From: Rhodoblastus sp963804045 | Lineage (GTDB): Bacteria; Pseudomonadota; Alphaproteobacteria; Rhizobiales; Beijerinckiaceae | Assembly (NCBI GenBank): GCA_963804045.1 | Contig: CAWDOR010000036.1 | Location: 62,001-126,000, forward strand | Reading direction: 5' to 3' | DNA length: 64,000 nucleotides | Program-made: the position numbers and the translations under genes | Shown: in pieces, positions 41,908 to 51,643 of the stretch | Layout of the letters: the number at the start of each line of letters is the position of its first letter | How positions within the stretch are numbered: position 1 is the first letter of the stretch | Notes under the pieces: generated by a model | Databases searched by the model: none | Told to the model about the DNA's origin: nothing | Seen by the model: only the letters and a program-made list of their open reading frames with translations

Positions 41908-44588
41908 GAAGTTTTCCTTTCTTGGGAGTGTTTTTGCGCGGCGGCGTGCAACAGAGCCTCAATTTCCGGTCGGCAGGAGCCGCAACCGGTTCCCGCGCCC
42001 GTCGCTTCCGAGACCGCCCCGATTGTGGCCAGGCCCTTGTCGATGATGGCGTCGAGAATCGCATTGGCGCCGACATTGAGGCAGACGCAGATTTTCTTGC
42101 CGGGATCGCTGGCGCTGCGCGGCGGCCGGCCGGCGAGCAGCGCCAGCGGCGCCAGATCGCCGGCGTCGAAGCGCTCGCAGGCCCAGGCGCGGGCGACGAC
42201 CACGGGCCGGGGCGACAGATAAAAGGCGCCGAGGATTTGGCCGTCGCGCGTGGCCACGCAGCGATAGCCGCCGCCGCCCGCATCGCGCGAAGCCACGATC
42301 TCGCAGCTCTCCTCTATGCCCAGGCCGAAAATTTTTCGCGCCAGACGCTCGGGGTGTTCGAGGGCGGTGAAATCGGCCAATTCGACGCGCCAACCGTTTC
42401 GCGTGCGCGCCAGCGCCCAATAGGCGCTGTCGATTGTTTCAGGTTTTTTTCGCGTCAAGCCGAAAGCATACCAGGCGGGGTGGGCGGCCCGCGCCGCGAC
42501 TGGCGTCGCCTTGCCCTCCGGCTGGCCGGAGATCGGATCGACCACCGGCGCGATCAGTGCGCCGACGCGGGCTTTTGACGCGTAAACATCGGTCCAGTGG
42601 ATCGGCGCGAAAATCGAGCCGCGCTGCTGGCGCTCGGTGATTTGCGCGCGCAACAGAACTTCGCCGCGGCCATTGCTGAGCCGCACGAGAGTCGCCGGCT
42701 CGACGCCGAGCCGCGCCGCGTCCAGCGGGTTGATCTCGGCGAAGGGCTCGGCGATGTGCTGGGCCAGTTTTTCCGCGCAGCCGGTGCGGGTCATGGTGTG
42801 CCACTGGTCGCGCAGCCGCCCGGTGTTGAGCACGAAGGGGGTTTCGCCCAGAGCCGGATTTGCCGGCCGGCGGAAAGGCGTGGCGATAAGCCGCCCGCGC
42901 CGCGACGGGGTGAAGAATTGGCCGTCGGCGAAAAAGCGCTTTGGCGCGTCGCCTGGTTTTTCGCTTGCGCGCAGCGGCCATTGGAACGACCTCAGCGCCT
43001 CATATTCGGCGGGCGAAATTTGCGCATGGGCGGAAATGTCGAAATCGCGGGCGCCACCGTTTTTATAGCCGCTCAGCGCCGCATGTTCGGCATAGACTCC
43101 CGCCGCGTCCCTCCAGGCGAAGCTTTCGGCGAAACCCATGCGCGCCGCGACTTCGGCGATGACGCGCCAATCGGCGCGCGCTTCGCCCGGCGCCGGCCGC
43201 AGGGCGCGCTGGCGGGAAATGCGCCGTTCCGAATTGGTGACGGTTCCCTCCTTCTCGCCCCAGGCCAGGGCGGGCAGGGCGACATGGGCGCAGGCCAGCG
43301 TGTCGGTGGTCTCCACCACGTCGGAGACCACGACGAAGGGGCATTTTTTCAGCGCGGCGCGGACGAAATCGGCGTCGGGCAGGCTGTCCACGGGATTGGT
43401 CGCCATGATCCACAGCGCCTTGATCCGCCCGTCGTCCACCGCCTGGAACAGATCGACCGCCTTGAGCCCGGGCTTTTGCGGCAGGGGAACAGGCGTTCCC
43501 CAGAATTCGCGCACCAAAGCGCGATGGGCGGCGTCGTCCAGATCCATATGGGCGGCGAGCATATTGGCGAGGCCGCCAACCTCGCGGCCGCCCATGGCGT
43601 TGGGCTGGCCGGTCAGCGAAAACGGCCCGCAGCCCGGCTTGCCGATGCGCCCAGTGAAAAGATGGGTATTGATGATGGCGTTGACCTTGTCGGTTCCCGC
43701 CGAACTCTGATTGACGCCCTGCGAATAGACGGTGACGCAACGATCGTTGGCGATGACCAGATCGTAGAAGTGGCGAAGATCGGCGCGCGGCAGGTCGGTC
43801 GCCTCCGCCACCTTGTCGAGCGACCATTCGCGCGCTACGGCCAGAACCTCGTCGAGGCCTTCGGTATGGGCGGCGGTAAATTTCCTGTCCTGCTTTTTCG
43901 CCCGCCGCAATTCACTTAGCAGGCCGAGGAACAGCGCCACGTCGGAGCCGGGCTTGAGCGACAGATGCAGATCGGCGAGTTCGCTGGTGGCGGTGCGGCG
44001 CGGATCGATATTGACGACGAAGGGCCGTCCCCGCCGCTTTTCCCGCGCGGCGGCGAGGCGCTGAAACAGGATCGGGTGGCACCAGGCGAGATTGGAGCCG
44101 ACGAGAACCACGAGATCGGCTTCGTCAAGATCCTCGTAGCAGCCGGGCACGGTGTCCGAGCCGAAGGCGCGCTTGTGGCCAGCGACCGAGGAAGACATGC
44201 ACAGCCGCGAATTGGTGTCGATATTGGCCGAGCCGATGAAGCCCTTCATCAGCTTGTTGGCGACGTAATAGTCCTCGGTCAGCAATTGCCCGGAGACGTA
44301 AAACGCGACGGAATCGGCGCCATGGGTCTCCACCGCCTGCGCGAACATGCGCGCGGTGAGGTCGAGCGCATCCTCCCAGCTCGCCTGTCGCCCGGCGATG
44401 CGCGGATGCAGCAGACGCCCCTCCAGCCCCATCACCTGATCCAGCGCCGAGCCCTTCACGCATAAACGGCCAAAATTGGCGGGATGCGCGGCGTCGCCGG
44501 CGACGGTGATTTTCTCGCCGTCAACCGTCGCCGCGACGCCGCAGCCGGTGCCGCAATAGGGGCAGGTGGTCTTGATGGTTTGCGTCAT
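41904..44588 (-). CDS. nasA: Assimilatory nitrate reductase catalytic subunit
   Basis: 894 aa. N-terminal [4Fe-4S] site CPYCGTGCG (C9, C12, C16) with the fourth cysteine in GRLCVKGSAL, molybdopterin-binding domains (SSVAGHKRAFGSDTVPGCYEDL, YSQGVNQSSAGTDKVNA), and a C-terminal BFD-like [2Fe-2S] domain (VCLNVGANA...GAGTGCGSCRPEIEAL). Reduces nitrate to nitrite in the cytoplasm using molybdenum-bis-MGD. The extra C-terminal domain takes electrons from a partner, as in Klebsiella NasA. Lies 10 bp after nirD. Confidence 0.95.
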   Translation of the reverse strand: MTQTIKTTCPYCGTGCGVAATVDGEKITVAGDAAHPANFGRLCVKGSALDQVMGLEGRLLHPRIAGRQASWEDALDLTARMFAQAVETHGADSVAFYVSGQLLTEDYYVANKLMKGFIGSANIDTNSRLCMSSSVAGHKRAFGSDTVPGCYEDLDEADLVVLVGSNLAWCHPILFQRLAAAREKRRGRPFVVNIDPRRTATSELADLHLSLKPGSDVALFLGLLSELRRAKKQDRKFTAAHTEGLDEVLAVAREWSLDKVAEATDLPRADLRHFYDLVIANDRCVTVYSQGVNQSSAGTDKVNAIINTHLFTGRIGKPGCGPFSLTGQPNAMGGREVGGLANMLAAHMDLDDAAHRALVREFWGTPVPLPQKPGLKAVDLFQAVDDGRIKALWIMATNPVDSLPDADFVRAALKKCPFVVVSDVVETTDTLACAHVALPALAWGEKEGTVTNSERRISRQRALRPAPGEARADWRVIAEVAARMGFAESFAWRDAAGVYAEHAALSGYKNGGARDFDISAHAQISPAEYEALRSFQWPLRASEKPGDAPKRFFADGQFFTPSRRGRLIATPFRRPANPALGETPFVLNTGRLRDQWHTMTRTGCAEKLAQHIAEPFAEINPLDAARLGVEPATLVRLSNGRGEVLLRAQITERQQRGSIFAPIHWTDVYASKARVGALIAPVVDPISGQPEGKATPVAARAAHPAWYAFGLTRKKPETIDSAYWALARTRNGWRVELADFTALEHPERLARKIFGLGIEESCEIVASRDAGGGGYRCVATRDGQILGAFYLSPRPVVVARAWACERFDAGDLAPLALLAGRPPRSASDPGKKICVCLNVGANAILDAIIDKGLATIGAVSEATGAGTGCGSCRPEIEALLHAAAQKHSQERKTS

Positions 44589-44598
44589 GTTCTTGCGC

Positions 44599-44934
44599 TC
44601 ACGCCGGCGCCAGCGCGCTCATGTCGATGTAGATGCGTCCATTCTCGATTTTCACCGGGAATTTCTTGGCGCAGCCTCGATCCGCTCCTGTCGCCTCGCC
44701 ATCCTCCAGATTGATGATCCAATTGTGCAAGGGGCAGGCGACTTTTCGCCCATGGACGATGCCCTCGCTCAAGGGGCCGCCCTTGTGCGGGCATTTGTTC
44801 TCCAGTGCGAAAATCTCGTTGCTGGCGGTGCGGAATACGGCGATTTCGGTGCGTGGCGTGCGCACGGTTCGCGCGCCGCGCTGCGGCACGGCGGCGACCG
44901 GGCCGACGTCGAACCAAAGAGTTTGGTCTTCCAT
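44599..44934 (-). CDS. nirD: Nitrite reductase small subunit NirD (Rieske type)
   Basis: 111 aa from ATG 44934, 8 nt after a GAGGAG site; ATG 44949, overlapping the nirB stop, is the alternative. A full Rieske ligand set is present: C48-x-H50 in NKCPHKGG and C67-x-x-H70 in ACPLHNW. Many NirD proteins lack these ligands, so here the subunit may carry a [2Fe-2S] cluster. Partner of NirB in NADH-dependent nitrite reduction to ammonia. Confidence 0.92.
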   Translation of the reverse strand: MEDQTLWFDVGPVAAVPQRGARTVRTPRTEIAVFRTASNEIFALENKCPHKGGPLSEGIVHGRKVACPLHNWIINLEDGEATGADRGCAKKFPVKIENGRIYIDMSALAPA

Positions 44935-44945
44935 GATGGCGCTCC

Positions 44946-47438
44946 TCATTCGGCGGCCTGTGGCAGTTTCGGTCCAAGCACGGCGAGCGGCATGAATTCC
45001 TGCATGTCCTTGCCGGCGGCGCGCTCCGCCCAGGGGTCTTTTCGCGCCGCGCGCTGCGAGATCAGAAAGCGCGCGTGAAGGGCTTTTCGCGCTTCGTGAT
45101 CCTCGAAAATCAGCTTGCGCAAGTTTTCGAGGCCGATCTTGTCGACCCATTTGTAGAGGCGGTCGAGATAGGCGGCCTGTTCGCGATAGGCCTGAAGAAT
45201 GGCCGAGCAATATTCCAGCGCCTCCTCCTCGGTCTCGACATGTCCCAGGAGATCGGTGGCGCGGACATGCAGGCCGGCGGCGCCGGAGACGTGAATGTCG
45301 TAACCGCTGTCCACGCAGATCACGCCAATGTCCTTGACCGTGGCTTCAGCGCAATTGCGCGGGCAGCCGGAGACGCCGAGCTTGACTTTGGCCGGGGTCC
45401 AGGAGCCGCACATCAGCTTTTCCAGCTTGATCCCCAGCCCGGTGGAATCCTGCGTGCCGAACCGGCACCATTCCTTGCCGACGCAGGTCTTCACCGTGCG
45501 CAGCCCCTTGGCGTAGGCGAAGCCCGAGACCATGCCGGCGTTGAGCAATTGCGCCCAGACGGCGGGCAGGTCCTGCTTTCGCACGCCAAGCAGATCGATG
45601 CGCTGGCCGCCAGTGACTTTTACCGCCAACTGGTAGCGGTCGGCGACATCGGCGATGACGCGCAATTCATCCGGGGTGGTCACGCCGCCCCACATGCGCG
45701 GCACCACCGAATAGGTTCCATCCTTCTGGATATTCGCGTGGACTCGCTCATTGATGAAGCGCGCCTTGTAATCGTCCTGATATTCGCCCGGCCAGTCCGC
45801 GACCAGGTAATAATTCAGCGCCGGCTGGCAGGAGGGACAACCGCCCGAGGATTTCCAGCCCAGCTCCTGCATGACCGCCGGCAGGGTTTTGAGCTTCTTT
45901 TCCTTGATGAAGCCGCGCACGTCCTCGTGGGTCAAATCCGTGCATTTGCACATATGTTTGCGGCTGGGCCCGGCGAATTTCTCGCCCAGCGTCGCCGCGA
46001 GCAGCAGCTCGACCTTGCCGGCGCACTGGCCGCAGGAGGCGGAGGCCTTGGTTTTGGCGCGCACCTCTTCCAGCGTGGTCAGTCCCGCGTGGATCGCCGC
46101 GACGATCTTGCCCTTGTTGACGCCGTTGCAGCCGCAGATTTCCGCATCATCCGGCAAGGCTGCAACGGCCGCCGTAGGGTCCAGCGGGGACCCTCCCTGA
46201 TAGGCCTGGCCGAAGATCAAAGTGTCGCGAATGGCCGAGACATCCTCCGCCTTCTTCAACATGTCGAAATACCAGCCGCCATCCTCGGTGTCGCCATAGA
46301 GCACCGCGCCGACGATCTTCTGGTCGCGCAGGATGACGCGCTTGTAGACGCCGCGCGAGGGGTCGCGCAGCACGACCTCGTTGTTCTCGTCGTCGTCTGA
46401 AAAATCGCCGACGGAGAACAGGTCTATGCCCGTGACCTTCAGCTTGGTCGAGGTCGCCGCCGGGACGAAGCCGGCGGGATTTTCGCCGGCCAGTTCAGCG
46501 GCCAGAACCTTGGCCATGTCATAGAGCGGCGCCACGAGACCATAGCACTGGCCGCGATGCTCGACGCATTCGCCGACGGCGAAAATATTCTCGTCGCTGG
46601 TGCGCATCCAATCGTCGACAACCACACCGCGATTGGTGGTCAGGCCGGCGGCCTTGGCGAGCGTGGCGTTGGGACGGATGCCCACGGCCATGACCACGAG
46701 ATCGGCGGGCAAAACGCGCCCGCCCTTGAGGCGCACGCCGGTGACATGGTCGACGCCTTCGACCGCCTCGGTATTGGCCTCGGTGATAACCTCTATGCCC
46801 CTGGCGGTTATAGCGTTTTTGAGCAGATAGCCGGCGCTGGAGTCGAGCTGGCGCTCCATCAGCGTCGGCATCAGATGGACGACCGAAACCTTCATGCCCT
46901 TCATCGCCAGGCCGGCGGCGGCTTCCAGGCCGAGCAGGCCGCCGCCGATGACGACCGCGTGGCCGCCCTTGGCGCAGGCACCGTGCATTTTCTCGACATC
47001 GTCGAGATCGCGGAAAGTGACGACGCCCGGCAGGTCGACGCCGGGGACGGGAATGACGAAGGGCGTCGAGCCTGTGGCGATCACCAGTCTGTCGTATGCC
47101 AGCGTTTGGCCGGCGCCGGTGGTGACGCTCTTGGTCTCGCGGTCAATGGCGATCACAGGCTCGCCCCGCCGCAGATCGACCTTGTTGGCGGCATACCAGG
47201 CGTCGTCATGAATGACGATATCGTCGAAGTTCTTTTCTCCCGAGAGCACGGGCGACAGCATGATGCGATTGTAATTGACCCTTGGCTCCGCGCCGAACAG
47301 GGTCACATGGACAGGGGTCTTGGTCCTTTCGAAAAGCTCTTCGAGCAGGCGCCCAGCGGCCATGCCATTGCCAATCACCACAAGTCTTTGCGCGCCAACT
47401 GGTGTGGCCGTTTTTGGAAATTTTTCGACCTGTCCCAT
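44946..47438 (-). CDS. nirB: NADH-dependent nitrite reductase large subunit
   Basis: 830 aa from ATG 47438 (GAGGGG upstream). N-terminal FAD/NAD domain (RLVVIGNGMAAGRLLEEL; VVIGGGLLGLEAAAGLAM), then a BFD-like Fe-S domain (ICGCNGVNKGKIV...SCGQCAGKV), a second CKCTDL...GCPSCQPAL region, and the C-terminal siroheme/[4Fe-4S] domain (TCVGKEWCRFGTQDS, CPRNCAEATVKD). Reduces nitrite to ammonium with NADH in the cytoplasm. First gene after the long leader. Confidence 0.95.
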   Translation of the reverse strand: MGQVEKFPKTATPVGAQRLVVIGNGMAAGRLLEELFERTKTPVHVTLFGAEPRVNYNRIMLSPVLSGEKNFDDIVIHDDAWYAANKVDLRRGEPVIAIDRETKSVTTGAGQTLAYDRLVIATGSTPFVIPVPGVDLPGVVTFRDLDDVEKMHGACAKGGHAVVIGGGLLGLEAAAGLAMKGMKVSVVHLMPTLMERQLDSSAGYLLKNAITARGIEVITEANTEAVEGVDHVTGVRLKGGRVLPADLVVMAVGIRPNATLAKAAGLTTNRGVVVDDWMRTSDENIFAVGECVEHRGQCYGLVAPLYDMAKVLAAELAGENPAGFVPAATSTKLKVTGIDLFSVGDFSDDDENNEVVLRDPSRGVYKRVILRDQKIVGAVLYGDTEDGGWYFDMLKKAEDVSAIRDTLIFGQAYQGGSPLDPTAAVAALPDDAEICGCNGVNKGKIVAAIHAGLTTLEEVRAKTKASASCGQCAGKVELLLAATLGEKFAGPSRKHMCKCTDLTHEDVRGFIKEKKLKTLPAVMQELGWKSSGGCPSCQPALNYYLVADWPGEYQDDYKARFINERVHANIQKDGTYSVVPRMWGGVTTPDELRVIADVADRYQLAVKVTGGQRIDLLGVRKQDLPAVWAQLLNAGMVSGFAYAKGLRTVKTCVGKEWCRFGTQDSTGLGIKLEKLMCGSWTPAKVKLGVSGCPRNCAEATVKDIGVICVDSGYDIHVSGAAGLHVRATDLLGHVETEEEALEYCSAILQAYREQAAYLDRLYKWVDKIGLENLRKLIFEDHEARKALHARFLISQRAARKDPWAERAAGKDMQEFMPLAVLGPKLPQAAE

Positions 47439-47764
47439 GACGGACCCCTCGCTGCGACGCGCCCGAGCAAAGGTTCGAAACTGTGGTAAGGGTTTAGCAA
47501 GCGACACCCGTCGTTCCGCGCAAGCGCTGCGGAATGGCCACAACCGAAAGCCGCCTTTGGCTTTCGCGAACCGATGATCGGGGTCGTCATTGACCTCGCG
47601 GCTTCCATCGCAAGACTGGCGCCAGTCGGGCGCTGCCTATTAAAGGCTATGAAAAACAGACGAATATGTCGTTATCGCTTGAATTTAAGTCTGTGAGGCT
47701 TTGTCTAAAGAATGGGCGGTTAGCGCATAAAATCTATGCGGAGCGCCGAAATCGGCGGCAGGGT
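47439..47764 (-). promoter_or_regulatory. Leader of the nas operon with candidate NasT hairpin
   Basis: A 326-bp gap between nasS and nirB. On the minus strand it holds an 8-bp stem CGAAAGCC-AAAGGC-GGCTTTCG (47545-47566) with a six-base loop having A at position 1 and G at position 4, as in ANTAR-binding RNA hairpins. A second hairpin TTCCGC/GCGGAA (47514-47534) follows, and a GACTGGCGCCAGTC palindrome lies upstream (about 47614-47627). Antitermination by NasT on this leader is likely by analogy with known NasST systems; a T-run terminator was not clearly seen. Confidence 0.5.
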
Positions 47765-48820
47765 TCAGACGGCGCCAGCTATCAATATCGCCAAGATTTC
47801 GCGCCAGTTCTCGGGCGTGAAACGTCCGGTGAAAAATTGCGGCGCCAGGGGCAGATCGGGCGCTTCGCCGAAGGGCTGGAATGCGGCTCTTGCGCGCGAA
47901 ATCGTCTCGTCATCGACCTCCGTCTGGCCGGCGAGCGCCATCAGCAGCAGCACCCAGAGCGCCTGATCCGAGGATAGGGCCGTCGCGCGGGCGTCGAGCC
48001 GCAGCACAGGGGGGGCGTTGTCGCGCGCCAGAGCCTGGGCGACCATTTCTGGCGCGACCGGCGCGTCCAGGGTCTGGCCGACCAGCGCGCAAAATTCCTC
48101 ATGGTTTTCCGGGTGCTCGCCCCATATCGCGGCGCGGCGCAGCGCGCGGGCGGCGGCCTGGGCGAGGCCCGGTTCGCGCAGGGCGTTTTCCCGCGTAAAG
48201 GCCAAGACCTTTTCCGGGCAATCGCGGACCAGGGCGGAACAGGGGAACAGCAGCCGCGCCGCGCCGCCTTTTTGCGCCAGTTCGTTCCAGGGCGCGCCGA
48301 CGCAAAAGCCGTCCAAAAAACCAGCCGCGAGCGCGGCGCCGACCAGCGGCGGCGGCGTCACTGTCAACGACAGCGTGTCGAGCGGAACGCCGCCGGCGCG
48401 CAACCAGAGCAGCAGTTGATAATGATGCAACGAATAGGGAAAAACATGGGCGAAGCGCGGTTTCGTCTCGACCGCCAGCGTCGCCAGCGCCCGCGCCGAA
48501 GCCGCCGGGCCGCCGCAAATTTTCTCCGCCAGCGGCGCCGACGCCGAAACGCCATTGCCGTCTAGGCCCAGCGCGGCGACGCCGATCATAGGCGTGGGAA
48601 AGCCGTCGAGGCCGAGATTTGAGGCGATCACGGCGGGCGCCAGCATTTGCGCGGCGTCATAAAGGCCAAATGCCAGTTTGTCGCGCAGATTGGCCCAACT
48701 CGGCTCGCGGTGCAGCTCGAATTTTACGCCCTCCTCGGCGTCGAAAATTTTGGCCGCGGCGACCAGTAAAAGCCCGGCGTCAAGCAGTGGCAGATAGCCG
48801 ATGCGCAGCGTTTTGGTCAT
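47765..48820 (-). CDS. nasS: Nitrate/nitrite sensor NasS (NrtA/CmpA-like, cytoplasmic)
   Basis: 351 aa. NrtA-like binding fold: TLRIGYLPLLDAGLLLVAAAK, WANLRDKLAFGLYDAAQMLAPAVIAS, then FPYSLHHYQLLLWLRAGGVPLD and GFCVGAPWNELAQ. It has no signal peptide, which separates NasS sensors from periplasmic NrtA receptors. NasS holds NasT inactive until nitrate or nitrite binds. The start overlaps the nasT stop (ATGA), fixing the two-gene unit nasT-nasS. Confidence 0.85.
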   Translation of the reverse strand: MTKTLRIGYLPLLDAGLLLVAAAKIFDAEEGVKFELHREPSWANLRDKLAFGLYDAAQMLAPAVIASNLGLDGFPTPMIGVAALGLDGNGVSASAPLAEKICGGPAASARALATLAVETKPRFAHVFPYSLHHYQLLLWLRAGGVPLDTLSLTVTPPPLVGAALAAGFLDGFCVGAPWNELAQKGGAARLLFPCSALVRDCPEKVLAFTRENALREPGLAQAAARALRRAAIWGEHPENHEEFCALVGQTLDAPVAPEMVAQALARDNAPPVLRLDARATALSSDQALWVLLLMALAGQTEVDDETISRARAAFQPFGEAPDLPLAPQFFTGRFTPENWREILAILIAGAV

Positions 48821-49403
48821 TTCAGCAGCTCCGCCGCGGTGAGAATCGAGCGGGCGACTTCGGCGATCTTCTTGCCCTCGTTCATCGCCACCTTGCGCAT
48901 CATGGCGTAGGCCTGCTCCTCGGAGATATTCTTGGCCTTCATCACCATGCCCTTGGCCTGGTCGATCACCTTGCGGTCGGCCAATTGGCTCTGCGCCGCG
49001 GCCAGTTCCTCGCGCAGCCGTGAGAAGGCGTTGAAGCGGGAAATGGTGAGATCGACAATGTTTTTGACGCGCTCCTTTTTCAGGCCGTCGACCACATAGG
49101 CCGAAACGCCGGCGTCAATGGCGGCGTTGATCATCGCGGCGTCGGATGTGTTGGCGAACATGGCCACGGGCCGGGCGGCGGCGCGGAAATGCGGATCATC
49201 TGCTCCAAAACGTCGCGGCTGGGATTTTCCAGATCGATCAGCACCATATCCGGGCCGATGGCGCTCAACCTGCGCTCCAGGTCGAGGAAATCGTCGACGA
49301 TGAAAACCTTGCTGTGCCCAGCCTCGAGCAGCCCGTCGCGCAAAATGGCGGTGCGCAACGGATTCTGGTCGACTATGACGATGCGAAACTCATTTTCGGA
49401 CAA
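48817..49403 (-). pseudogene. nasT: ANTAR antiterminator NasT, interrupted by a one-base deletion
   Basis: The receiver-like half (MSENEFRIVIVDQNPLRTAI...SAIGPDMVLIDLENPSRDV) runs to about 49185, then changes frame; the rest (VAMFANTSDAAMINAAIDAG...) continues to 48817 with the ANTAR domain (LADRKVIDQAKGMVM..ISEEQAYAMMRK). Adding one base in the GC run at about 49175-49185 restores 195 aa. The receiver part lacks a normal phospho-acceptor setting, as in other NasT. It binds leader RNA hairpins to allow read-through. The break is probably a sequence error. Confidence 0.85.
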
Positions 49404-49943
49404 GGCCGCCCCGTTTTTCTTTTCGGCGCCGCATTATAGGCCGGGCTTCAAAAAAATGGACCAGCTTTCTGCCGCCATTTGTTCGGTTCCGCCGCTGTCT
49501 TTGAAAAACTTCTTCCTGGCCGGGGGGGGGCTGAAGAGAATTATTCAACTAAGCCTCACAGGGACGAAAATTTTTCCGACGATTGGAGCCCTAGCCCCCG
49601 GCGCGAATTGCGGGCGGGAACCACGAAGATGGAAGCTGAACCGCTCTGGCGCCGACAATGAGCGCATTTCCGCCGGGTTCCCAACAGGATTTTGGCGAGA
49701 GACACGACCGAACGCTTGCCTCACAAATGGGTGGGCACAAACGCCATGTCCAGTAATCTAAAATATATGTTGAATCATAGATTAGTGGCGGAGGGAGCGT
49801 CCGACTCCTACCTATTCGCGCAAGTTCGCCTATGTCCGTAAAACCCCTGTAAAATATGGCTTATACGCGAATCATCATTCGCGTTTGGTCGTTGCAATTC
49901 GCCCTATTCCGCGCTAAAAGTATGGGTCAAAGGATTTCACTTT
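49404..49943. other. Intergenic region with the left end of the integrated element
   Basis: 540 bp with no supported gene. The first part should hold the nasT promoter. From about 49740 the sequence becomes AT-richer, contains TCTAAAATATATGTTGAATC, and at 49783-49793 has the 11-bp repeat of the tRNA-Ser 3' end region. The last part precedes the integrase gene. Confidence 0.5.
49783..49793 (+). repeat. Candidate left attachment site
   Basis: TAGTGGCGGAG followed by GGAG, matching the tRNA-Ser 3' end at 58943-58953 over 11 bases, then TRNA-like AGGGAG with one gap. It lies 150 bp before the integrase start, the normal place for such a site. Confidence 0.5.
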
Positions 49944-51171
49944 ATGGCCCGCGAATACAAAAAACTCAATTCTCTCAGCGTCTCTAGGGCGATGAAGCGC
50001 GGCTATTATGCTGACGGAGGCGGACTGTACCTCCAAGTCACTGCCAGCGGTGCGAAATCATGGGTTTTCCGCTTCAAAAAATATGGTCGCTTGCGTGAAA
50101 TGGGCCTTGGTCCCGCTCATACAATCACGCTCGCCGAAGCCCGCGAACACGCTACAGACTGTCGCAAACTTCGCCTTCGCGACATAGACCCAATTGAAGC
50201 CCGCGAGAAAGAACGAGTCGCTGCCAAGCTCGCCGAGGCCAAAACGATGACCTTCCGCCAGTGTGCGGAAGCCTTTATCGACGCACACAAGGCGGGCTGG
50301 GCAAATGCCAAACACGCTGCGCAATGGTCCGCAACGCTCGCGACATACGCCTACCCGATTTTCGGCGAACTTCCGGTCCAATCAATCGACGTTTCGCTTG
50401 TCACCAGAGCGCTTGAGCCCATTTGGCAAACCAAGACTGAAACCGCCTCGCGCCTTCGTGGCCGGATCGAGTCGAGTTCTCGATTGGGCAACGGTTCGCG
50501 ATTTCCGACAAGGCGATAATCCGGCGCGCTGGCGCGGTCATCTCGACAAGCTCTTGCCGCCACGCTCCAAAGTGCAAAAGGTAGAGCACCATTCGGCGTT
50601 GCCCTACGCCGAAACCGGCGCATTCATGGCCGCGCTGCGCGAACAAGACAGCACATCCGCGCTTGCGCTCGAATTCCTGATCCTGACCGCAACCCGAACT
50701 GGCGAAGTCATCGGTGCAACTTGGGCCGAAATCGATTTTAGCGCGGCGCTTTGGACAATCCCCGCCGAACGCATGAAAGCCAAGAGAGAGCATCGAGTCC
50801 CGCTCTCAAAACCCGCCCTTGCGATTTTGAAGCGATTGCATGCAAGCCGCTCAAGCGAATTTGTTTTTCCCGGCGCAAAATCCAAAAAGCCGTTGTCTAA
50901 TATGGCGCTGCTCAAACTGCTTGAACGCATGAACCGAACCGACTTAACCGTCCACGGTTTCCGTTCGACCTTTAGGGATTGGGCGGCCGAACGCACTAAC
51001 TTTCCCCGGGAAGTCGCCGAGCATGCGCTCGCGCATTCCTTGCCGGATAAGGTCGAAGCCGCCTACCGGCGCGGAGATTTGTTCGACAAGCGCCGACTGC
51101 TTATGGACGAATGGGCGCGGTTTTGTGGGATAGTCGTCCCGGCTGGCGAAGTGGTGGCAATCCATGCCTGA
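49944..51171 (+). pseudogene. Tyrosine integrase (P4/DUF4102 type), interrupted by a one-base insertion
   Basis: The first part, to about 50480, has the N-terminal arm-binding domain (YYADGGGLYLQVTASGAKSWVFRF). After RGRIES the frame shifts; the second part (VLDWATVRDFRQGDN...) holds the catalytic domain with arginine in LTATRTGEVIGATW, HGFRSTFRDW, HALAH and tyrosine in AYRRGDLFDKR. Removing one A near 50476-50481 gives a 408-aa protein. It should integrate the element at the tRNA-Ser gene. The break may be real or a sequence error. Confidence 0.88.
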
Positions 51172-51553
51172 CGACTTGCGCGCTCGCATTCGCGAACTCT
51201 GTTCCGCTGCCGTTGAGTCGGAAGGCATTGACGGTGCGCAACAGCTTTGGGACGAAGCGATGCGAGAGCACCGCCCGAAACGCGGGCGACCTCGGAAGGG
51301 CGAGATTTCCCCATACGAGGCGCTTATTCTGGTTGTGTATGACGGGGTAATAGACGGTGATCAGAATCCGAAGACACTCATCAGATATTTAGCGGAAGAT
51401 TTTTGTGCGCGACAGAAACGCAATGGCTTGAAGGTCTGGCACAGCGCGGGCGCTTTAGAGCGTCGGATCAGACGGCTCCTCGAAGATCGCGCCGCTGGAA
51501 AGCTGGTTCGTGAAGAAACTGGCCAAGCTCTTCCTAATTACCGGCGACAATAA
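51164..51553 (+). CDS. Hypothetical protein of the integrated element
   Basis: 129 aa; ATG 51164 overlaps the integrase stop by 8 bases, so it is read from the same message. Charged, with a basic GRPRKGE stretch (about 43-49) that looks like an AT-hook-type DNA contact, and a helical C-terminal half (ALERRIRRLLEDRAAGKL). No family recognised. A role in control of integration or element copy is possible but unsupported. Confidence 0.6.
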   Translation: MPDDLRARIRELCSAAVESEGIDGAQQLWDEAMREHRPKRGRPRKGEISPYEALILVVYDGVIDGDQNPKTLIRYLAEDFCARQKRNGLKVWHSAGALERRIRRLLEDRAAGKLVREETGQALPNYRRQ

Positions 51554-51609
51554 TTACGGCTGTTTTTTCGTCAATCGCGTCCTAGCTCCGAGCATGTTTC
51601 TATTCCCTC

Positions 51610-51631
51610 GGCCGCCACTGTTCAGGCGGCC
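51610..51631 (+). other. Hairpin next to the ribosome binding site of the AlpA-like gene
   Basis: GGCCGCC (51610-51616) pairs with GGCGGCC (51625-51631) just before AGGAGGA. The stem ends two or three bases from the Shine-Dalgarno sequence, so it could affect translation of the regulator. Confidence 0.4.
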
Positions 51632-51643
51632 ACAGGAGGAACA

